NCBI GenBank assembly: GCA_023382535.1
Contig: JAHDWA010000016.1
Coordinates: forward strand, 124,001 to 188,000
Source: Anaerolineae bacterium
Lineage (GTDB): Bacteria; Chloroflexota; Anaerolineae; 4572-78; J111
Direction: 5' to 3'
Length of the DNA: 64,000 bases
The position numbers were made by a program, and so were the translations under genes. Position 1 is the stretch's first letter. Every line of letters starts with the position of its first letter. The notes below the pieces were generated by a model. It saw only the letters and a program-made list of their open reading frames with translations. It was not told the origin of the DNA and made no database searches. This document shows positions 59,041-64,000 of the stretch, piece after piece.

Positions 59041-59086
59041 TTTTCACCTCCTCCTTCGCAATTTGATTATTCTCAACTCAAACCTC

Positions 59087-59109
59087 GGCCGGTGTTACCC
59101 CGGCCTTTT
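59087..59109 (+). terminator. GC-rich hairpin with T-run
   Basis: GGCCGG (59087-59092) and CCGGCC (59100-59105) form a stem followed by TTTT (59106-59109) on the plus strand. No plus-strand gene lies directly upstream, so it may insulate the following operon from readthrough. Confidence 0.5.
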
Positions 59110-59197
59110 AGATCAGGAAAAAGCTATAGCCCCACGTCTATCAACGTATTAAGCCATATGAGGACAATTCTGAATTTACATAATCAGGCAGGCAGCA

Positions 59198-60169
59198 GTG
59201 AGCTGTAACAACTCGAGTTTACGCGCGCGGCTGGCCTGCGCCACGGCGGGTATTGGCGCAGTTACCACCCAGGCGGCGAATACCATCGGGGCAATGACCG
59301 GCCGCGCCGCCCAGATTGCCGATACCACGGCCAACTCTGTGGGCAGGACCGTAGCCCCCCTGTCCAATCGGGTCCTGGCCGCCGTTGACCGCCCGGCCAG
59401 CCTGACCGCCACCGGCGCAATTGTAACCGCCACGGCCCTGGTCGGGGTTGGGGCACTGGTCCGGGTCAAGACCTTTCAGCACACGGTTGGCCCGGCTGAA
59501 GGAGCCATGCCGGGCGTCATGGCCGGGGTAGGGGTGGCCCTGCGCGAACCAGAAGAAATCCTGCAAAACGCCGCCCGGTTGAGCCGGCTCAAGCAGGGCT
59601 TGAACCGGGTGGCAGCGGTGCCGGCAGCCAGCCGCATGGCCGGCAGTCTGGCCGCCGACCTGTCCAAGACGGGCGAAGGCGAGCGGGCACTGGCCCAAAC
59701 CCGGCGCACATTTCTCGGCGGAGACCGGAAACTCACGGTTGAATTCAGCGGCTCCCGGTTGACTCGTCTGCTGAACTGCTCTGACCGGCTGTTCAGTTCA
59801 AAAAGCGTCGTGTCCAGCGATGGCGACATGGTCAGCCTGGGCCGGCAGAGCTGGCATCGGGGCACGACAGTGGTCAAAACCCCGGAGGGCGAGCAGACGA
59901 TCACCCACCTGAGCAGCCTGGCCCTGCCCGCGAGCAGTTTCTACTTCAATCGCCGCCTGGCGGATGAGGAAGTTGCCGGACTGGTGAGCGGCCAGCTCAA
60001 GGCCTACCGGCTGGCGGGTTACGTCGGGGGGATCAGCCCGGCTGAAAACCTGGCCCCGGCCTGGGCGCAGGCCAAGCGAGCAATGATCCTGACCCGATTA
60101 CACTGGCCTGCTCCTGAAAAAGGCAAGCCAGGTCCAATCTGGGCAGCCGTGGCAGAGGCCGACAAGTGA
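59198..60169 (+). CDS. M-S-C operon protein 1, unknown membrane-associated
   Basis: 323 residues starting GTG as MSCNNSSLRARLACATAGIG. Helical Ala/Gly-rich segments, one possible membrane stretch at about residues 68-90 (TATGAIVTATALVGVGALVR), then a polar domain (RKLTVEFSGSRLTRLLNCSD, MVSLGRQSWHRGTTVVKTPE). The block VDRPASLTATGAIVTATALVG aligns with FDGPASLDSLTGAALLLEAG in the last gene of the window, so the first and sixth genes are paralogues. First gene of a tightly spaced operon. No known family. Confidence 0.6.
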   Translation: MSCNNSSLRARLACATAGIGAVTTQAANTIGAMTGRAAQIADTTANSVGRTVAPLSNRVLAAVDRPASLTATGAIVTATALVGVGALVRVKTFQHTVGPAEGAMPGVMAGVGVALREPEEILQNAARLSRLKQGLNRVAAVPAASRMAGSLAADLSKTGEGERALAQTRRTFLGGDRKLTVEFSGSRLTRLLNCSDRLFSSKSVVSSDGDMVSLGRQSWHRGTTVVKTPEGEQTITHLSSLALPASSFYFNRRLADEEVAGLVSGQLKAYRLAGYVGGISPAENLAPAWAQAKRAMILTRLHWPAPEKGKPGPIWAAVAEADK

Positions 60170-60176
60170 GGCTGGG

Positions 60177-60929
60177 GTGAGCTGTACTACCGCATCAAAC
60201 AGGTTTAGCCAGTGGGCCAGCCGGATGGGCGGCGTCACCCGGCTGGCCGGACAGCGGGCCTTCTATGCCGGCCTGGCTGCCGGGGTGGCCGGGACGCTGG
60301 GCGCGCAGCAGGTTATCAAAAGGGCCCGCCGCCGGCAGGCCGGCTCTTTCCCATTCCCACGAACGCCTCAGCCCGGCACTCGCGAGCGCCCTCGCCCGAT
60401 CCCCACGCTCGATGGCGATCAGGTTGGAACAGCGGAGAAGTCCGAGCGGCGGGATCAACCGCGTCAAATCCCGGCTCTCGCCGGCGACAAGCCGGGCACT
60501 CAAGCCAGGCCCCGCCGGATACCGCTGCTTGAGAGGCATCAGCCTCAACCGATACCTGGTCTGGCTATAGCCCCGCCTCCTCCGGCAGAAACCAAACTGC
60601 AACCGGAATCTCTTCAAGTGCGGAGCGCCAATGGTCAGGTCATTATCGTCCCGGACAGCTACCGGTTGGTACGGTCCGATGGCAGCGACACTGGTCTGGC
60701 TTTGACCCCCACTCTCAATGCTAACGGCGAAATCATTGCGGACAGCTGGGGGATTACTCATACGGTCAGCGGCAGCCTGGTCAGCGGCCCGCACCCGGAT
60801 TTGAAGCAGGCCCAAGCCCTGGCGACCCAGTTAGCAGGACTGCGCTGGGGCAACCTGCGGGTGCCGGCTACGGATGTCGAGCAAGCCCGGCAAATCATTG
60901 CGGCCTTTCAGCCCGGAGGTAAGAATTGA
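60177..60929 (+). CDS. M-S-C operon protein 2, membrane protein with RSDGSDTGLA domain
   Basis: 250 residues starting GTG as MSCTTASNRFSQWASRMGGV. One membrane segment (AFYAGLAAGVAGTLGAQQVI, about 30-50), a Pro/Arg-rich linker with repeated R-P-R-x-I-P blocks, and a C-terminal domain with YRLVRSDGSDTGLALTPTL, WGITHTVSGSLVSGP and LATQLAGLRWGNL. The next gene repeats the same architecture. Stop overlaps the next start (TTGA). Function unknown. Confidence 0.6.
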   Translation: MSCTTASNRFSQWASRMGGVTRLAGQRAFYAGLAAGVAGTLGAQQVIKRARRRQAGSFPFPRTPQPGTRERPRPIPTLDGDQVGTAEKSERRDQPRQIPALAGDKPGTQARPRRIPLLERHQPQPIPGLAIAPPPPAETKLQPESLQVRSANGQVIIVPDSYRLVRSDGSDTGLALTPTLNANGEIIADSWGITHTVSGSLVSGPHPDLKQAQALATQLAGLRWGNLRVPATDVEQARQIIAAFQPGGKN

Positions 60930-62233
60930 CCTGCGGCCAAAAGGCCACTCTGGCTACCCGGGTGCGATGTGGCATCCAGGCCGCCGCTTCCCGGCGCGGC
61001 TTCTACGCCGGTCTGGCCCTGGGCGCTGCCGGGCTGGTTGGAGCCGGGCTGGTTGCCCTGGCTCGCCGGCGCAGCCGGGAACAACTCCTGAGCCGCGGCT
61101 CGCCACAGCTTACCCCTCAACCCACACTCTTAGCCCCGACGGCCAGCCAGCCGGCTGTGCCTCGGTTGATGCCTCGACCCAAAGTTGAACCCCTGGCCCG
61201 GCCCCCGCTGACAGTAGAACGCTGTACGGGCTGCCGTACTCCAAGCGGCAGCAAGCCGGGCGCCTGGTATATGCTCAACGGCCGGCTCTATTGTCCCGAC
61301 TGCGCTCCTGACGCAGCCCGCCAGGCAGGGGCAGACCTGGTTAAAACAACACTGGCTGGCAGCGGCCAGAAAGGAGCCGTGGTGGTCACGGCGGCCGAGC
61401 GCCGGACCAGCCCGCTGTTGCCGGAGAAGCGAGTCAGAACTCATCTGCTGGGTTCGCGGATTGGCCTCCGCCTGGGCCGCGAGGCGAGTCTGGTTCCGGT
61501 GGAGGGGTACGTGGTCCTGCGGTCCGACGGCAGCGATACTGGGCTGGCCATTAATCCCGGCCTCAAGGTCAGCCAGCGGAACGGGGTCGCGGCGGTGGTC
61601 ATCGAACCGGGGCAGTGGTGGCTGACCCACATTCCCAGCGGCAAGGGCATCGCCGGGCCATACGCCACCACCGAGGAAACCCACCAGCTGGCCGCCATCC
61701 TGGCCCAGGTGGACTGGACCCGCAGCGAGAATGAGTTGACCCAAACCGAAATTGACCAGCTTCGTGAAACCGTTAGGGGATTCAATCGTACTTTGACCGA
61801 TGAAAGACCCCAGACAACCGCTACATCCCGCCAGAGACAACTCGGCCTGAAAAAGGAAGAGCCGTTGATGGGCAAACTTCTGGCCGATGGTCGGGGTGGC
61901 ATTGCCCGCGTGCTGGAAGAGCGGGGGGAGCGCTTGTTTATGATTGACAGCCTGGGGCAGCGCTACGAGATTGACCGCCGCGAGACCCGCATCCCGGATG
62001 AAAGCGATTTTGAACTATGCCGGGTGGCGATGTCCTTTGACCCGACCATGCACGAGGAGAGCCGCTGCAAAAGCTGCGGCCACTCCACCCGGCAAACCGG
62101 GGCCGGAGAGATGTGGTACCGGATGGGTTGGCAGACCTTCTGCGAGACCTGCGCCCGGCGGCATTCCCTCGAGGAGGGCTACGCCTTTGAGGAAGAGATT
62201 GGCGACCGCCTGGAACTGGAGCTGGCCCGGTGA
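60926..62233 (+). CDS. M-T-C operon protein 3, membrane protein with two zinc-ribbon-like modules
   Basis: 435 residues starting TTG as MTCGQKATLATRVRCGIQAA. The membrane segment RRGFYAGLALGAAGLVGAGL matches protein 2. Zinc-ribbon-like CTGCRTPSGSKPG...YCPDC at about residues 99-131, the domain VVLRSDGSDTGLAINPGL...WWLTHIPSGKGIAGP (about 200-260) shared with protein 2, then DGRGGIARVLEERGERLFMI and a second pair CKSC...CETC (about 379-410). The two Cys4 sets suggest structural zinc. Overlaps both neighbours by four bases. No known family. Confidence 0.65.
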   Translation: MTCGQKATLATRVRCGIQAAASRRGFYAGLALGAAGLVGAGLVALARRRSREQLLSRGSPQLTPQPTLLAPTASQPAVPRLMPRPKVEPLARPPLTVERCTGCRTPSGSKPGAWYMLNGRLYCPDCAPDAARQAGADLVKTTLAGSGQKGAVVVTAAERRTSPLLPEKRVRTHLLGSRIGLRLGREASLVPVEGYVVLRSDGSDTGLAINPGLKVSQRNGVAAVVIEPGQWWLTHIPSGKGIAGPYATTEETHQLAAILAQVDWTRSENELTQTEIDQLRETVRGFNRTLTDERPQTTATSRQRQLGLKKEEPLMGKLLADGRGGIARVLEERGERLFMIDSLGQRYEIDRRETRIPDESDFELCRVAMSFDPTMHEESRCKSCGHSTRQTGAGEMWYRMGWQTFCETCARRHSLEEGYAFEEEIGDRLELELAR

Positions 62234-62979
62234 GCTGTCGAGCGAACATGGAGCGTGGCAAGAACGCAGCCCGGAAGAGTGGGGTGAGCGCCGGCGCCGG
62301 TCAAGGCGCTTTTGCGGCCGGCAGCAGCAACCAGGTGGGCTTCTTTGCCCTCCAGCAGAAAATCTCGGCCAGAGCAACGGCGACAAAGAAAGAACCAACC
62401 CGGAAAAAGCGGCGGGCTGAGGCGGTGACGGTAAAAAAACAGAAACCCGCCCGTCAGAACAGCGGCTCTCTGCCCAACCAGGGCCAGATCAAAGTGGCCG
62501 GCCACTTCAGCGACGATGAATTGCAGCGGCTCTCCTTACATCTGCGGCTGGGAGCTGCGGCCCTGGCCCGGCACCTCCGCGAACTCAACAGTCGGGCGCC
62601 GCGCGGTCTGGGCCACCGCGATCCTCGCCCGCTCGACTGGGCTGCCCTCGATCAGGCGCAGTACCGCTTTTTGATCAAGCAGGTGAGTGAAGCCCGGCGC
62701 GGCCGGGGGTATCTGGATATGTCCGGCCTGAAGCGCGAGCAGTTAGTCGAGTTGTGGCGCTTTGCCCGCTTTGAGGCCGACCGGGCCCAGCGCAACATTG
62801 ACCACCTGGCCGTACCCGGCAACCCGGTACGGCCTGCCGGCGGCATGGAGACCGGCAGCCCCACCGCCGATTACCTGAGCGCCGGGCACAAACTGGAGGC
62901 TCGCTTTTACACCTTTCTGGCCGGCCAAATCGAAACCTTGGTCCAGGCCCATCGCTTACACGCTGGAGAGATGGATTGA
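62230..62979 (+). CDS. M-S-C operon protein 4, basic helical protein
   Basis: 249 residues starting GTG as MSCRANMERGKNAARKSGVS. Strongly basic N-terminal third (TKKEPTRKKRRAEAVTVKKQ) and a helical remainder (LQRLSLHLRLGAAALARHLR, MSGLKREQLVELWRFARFEA). No membrane segment. The GTG start overlaps the previous stop (GTGA). Nucleic-acid binding is possible from charge alone; no family seen. Confidence 0.55.
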   Translation: MSCRANMERGKNAARKSGVSAGAGQGAFAAGSSNQVGFFALQQKISARATATKKEPTRKKRRAEAVTVKKQKPARQNSGSLPNQGQIKVAGHFSDDELQRLSLHLRLGAAALARHLRELNSRAPRGLGHRDPRPLDWAALDQAQYRFLIKQVSEARRGRGYLDMSGLKREQLVELWRFARFEADRAQRNIDHLAVPGNPVRPAGGMETGSPTADYLSAGHKLEARFYTFLAGQIETLVQAHRLHAGEMD

Positions 62980-62980
62980 G

Positions 62981-63535
62981 ATGAGCTGCCGCATCAACCT
63001 TGATAAAGCGAAACAGGCCGCCCTGTTCGCGGGCATCGCCGCTGGGGTAAGTCTGGCCATTGCCGGGGGGATGGCTGCGGCCAGGTCCATCCGTCAAGGA
63101 CAAAAGCTGAGGCAGGCCCAGCACCAGGAACAGGCGCGCGAACAAGAACGGCAGAAATATGCTGAAGCCAAAGCCGCCGGAAAATTCTATGATCCTTTGA
63201 GCCGGCAATTGACCGACCACAAATACCTGGTGGCCGGCCGGTATCTCTGGCACGGCCAGCCCCAACTCGACAAAATCGAGCTGTACCAGGCCGGCCAGGC
63301 CCGCTTGTTAGCGGCGACCACCGGCTACAGCCTGTGGCAGGTCCAGGCCAACAAAGGAGAGGGGGGTGAGATCAGTTACCTCTTGACCGACCTGGCCACC
63401 GGCGAGCAGTTCAGGTCAAGCCACGAACCCTATGGCCGGCGGCAAACGCCGGGTGGCTCTTTCGAGGCAGAGCGGCCGGAAGCGGATGAAGCTCACGAAA
63501 TTATTGATCCTCACACTAACCGAGTGGTCAAATAA
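62981..63535 (+). CDS. M-S-C operon protein 5, membrane protein
   Basis: 184 residues starting ATG as MSCRINLDKAKQAALFAGIA, with one membrane segment (FAGIAAGVSLAIAGGMAAA), a Gln/Glu/Arg-rich coiled-coil-like stretch (RQAQHQEQAREQERQKYAEA) and a small C-terminal domain (ELYQAGQARLLAATTGYSLW). Starts one base after the preceding stop. Unknown function; the N-terminal pattern is common to the operon. Confidence 0.55.
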   Translation: MSCRINLDKAKQAALFAGIAAGVSLAIAGGMAAARSIRQGQKLRQAQHQEQAREQERQKYAEAKAAGKFYDPLSRQLTDHKYLVAGRYLWHGQPQLDKIELYQAGQARLLAATTGYSLWQVQANKGEGGEISYLLTDLATGEQFRSSHEPYGRRQTPGGSFEAERPEADEAHEIIDPHTNRVVK

Positions 63536-63551
63536 GGTCAGGAGGATTTTA

Positions 63552-64000
63552 GTGGCGTGTGACTCATCCAACCGGCGCGCCTCGCTGGCCGGGGCCAAGA
63601 CCGGGATAATGGCTCTGCAGAGCAAATTCACTGGCACGGTCGGCCGGGCGGCGACGACCGCCTTGCGGCTGGTCGAGAGCTTCGACGGCCCGGCTTCATT
63701 GGACAGCCTGACTGGGGCGGCGCTGCTGCTGGAAGCCGGGGCCCTCCTCACCTCTCGCAGGGATAGCCGGTGGCGCCAGGCCTATCGGGTGGCGACCGAG
63801 GATGCCGACAAGAAGCAATCGCCGGAGTACGGCGGCTGGAGCCTGGGCCTGCCCGAGCCCAATACTTCAACGGAACTAACCGAGCGCAGCGCCGAGCGGC
63901 TGCGCCGGCGGGGACTCCTGACCTTGGGCCTGCTCCGGCTGGGCCAGGCGGCCAGCATTATGGCCGGAACCGGCCTGGGTCGCTTGAGCCGGCCCGGCGA
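63552..64000 (+). CDS. M-A-C operon protein 6, cut by window end
   Basis: GTG 63552 with AGGAGGA (63540-63546) starts MACDSSNRRASLAGAKTGIM, and the frame stays open to the end of the window (149 codons). ALRLVESFDGPASLDSLTGA and A-L-L-L-E-A-G-A-L-L match the first operon protein (VLAAVDRPASLTATGAIVTA), so genes 1 and 6 are paralogues. Possible membrane stretches at about residues 58-72 and 125-145. No known family. Confidence 0.55.
   Translation, partial: MACDSSNRRASLAGAKTGIMALQSKFTGTVGRAATTALRLVESFDGPASLDSLTGAALLLEAGALLTSRRDSRWRQAYRVATEDADKKQSPEYGGWSLGLPEPNTSTELTERSAERLRRRGLLTLGLLRLGQAASIMAGTGLGRLSRPG

Noticed and set aside
1..64000. tRNA, rRNA, CRISPR array or replication origin
   Set aside because: None seen by reading for cloverleaf, rRNA core sequences, regular repeats or DnaA-box clusters; a covariance-model scan would be decisive.

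Overview
The window looks like a chromosomal region of a filamentous, Chloroflexota-type bacterium (Anaerolineae/Caldilineae-like). This is inferred from style: a secreted SBBP-propeller protein ending in YYLPLITK, NB-ARC/TPR regulators, Thr-Pro linkers, many IS elements and a moderately GC-rich composition. No rRNA, tRNA or CRISPR was seen. The centre (about 22.3-56.5 kb) is a contractile injection system (eCIS, PVC/AFP-like) with its cargo genes. The edges hold insertion-sequence debris, regulators and an unrelated operon of unknown proteins.

Layout. 0-6.2 kb: a SixA-like phosphatase with membrane tail, a DUF4157-amidase eCIS cargo protein, a decayed second DUF4157 gene, and a SLOG-NTF2 fusion. 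6.2-12 kb: first copy of a repeated small-gene unit, the SBBP propeller protein, and a histidine kinase/response regulator pair. 12-17.7 kb: transposon graveyard (IS1182-like, three IS1-like copies, one intact IS4-like element with an 11-bp target duplication). 17.7-21.6 kb: a membrane XRE-TPR regulator divergent from a previously hidden 50-aa secreted peptide gene, then a STAND NTPase/TPR pair.

22.3-36.6 kb: eCIS structural operon: cap (DUF4255), sheath, tube 1, a tail-assembly-chaperone-like gene with a phased G7 slippery heptamer and strong hairpin that leads into a startless -1-frame extension, a Pvc6-like protein, an inserted toxin cargo, tube 2, DUF4157/Pvc6-like fusion, LysM hub, VgrG-like spike, gp25, baseplate J and tail protein I. 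36.6-48.1 kb: accessory block: a DUF4159 protein, a beta-rich protein, VWA and FHA membrane proteins, an Excalibur lipoprotein, a pentapeptide-repeat protein and a Hedgehog-N-domain-like lipoprotein with all three zinc ligands. 48.1-56.5 kb: AAA+ ATPase, a possible spike tip, further cargo genes, recombinase and Rhs debris, an IS5-like element and a short DUF4157 protein.

56.6-64 kb: an IS630 element with a probable programmed frameshift, a broken universal-stress-protein gene, the second copy of the repeated small-gene unit, and a tightly packed operon of six unknown proteins that all begin M-[STA]-C.

Reading of the whole: the sheath, tube, hub, baseplate and ATPase genes build an injection particle. 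DUF4157 proteins and three other cargo proteins share an N-terminal (Q/E)xxxGNxxx motif that may direct loading. The enzymatic tails (amidase, HNH-like, BECR-like, permuted papain-like) are the likely payloads. The most novel points are the predicted frameshift in the chaperone gene, the shared cargo motif, the peptide/XRE-TPR pair, the M-[STA]-C operon and the repeated small-protein unit.
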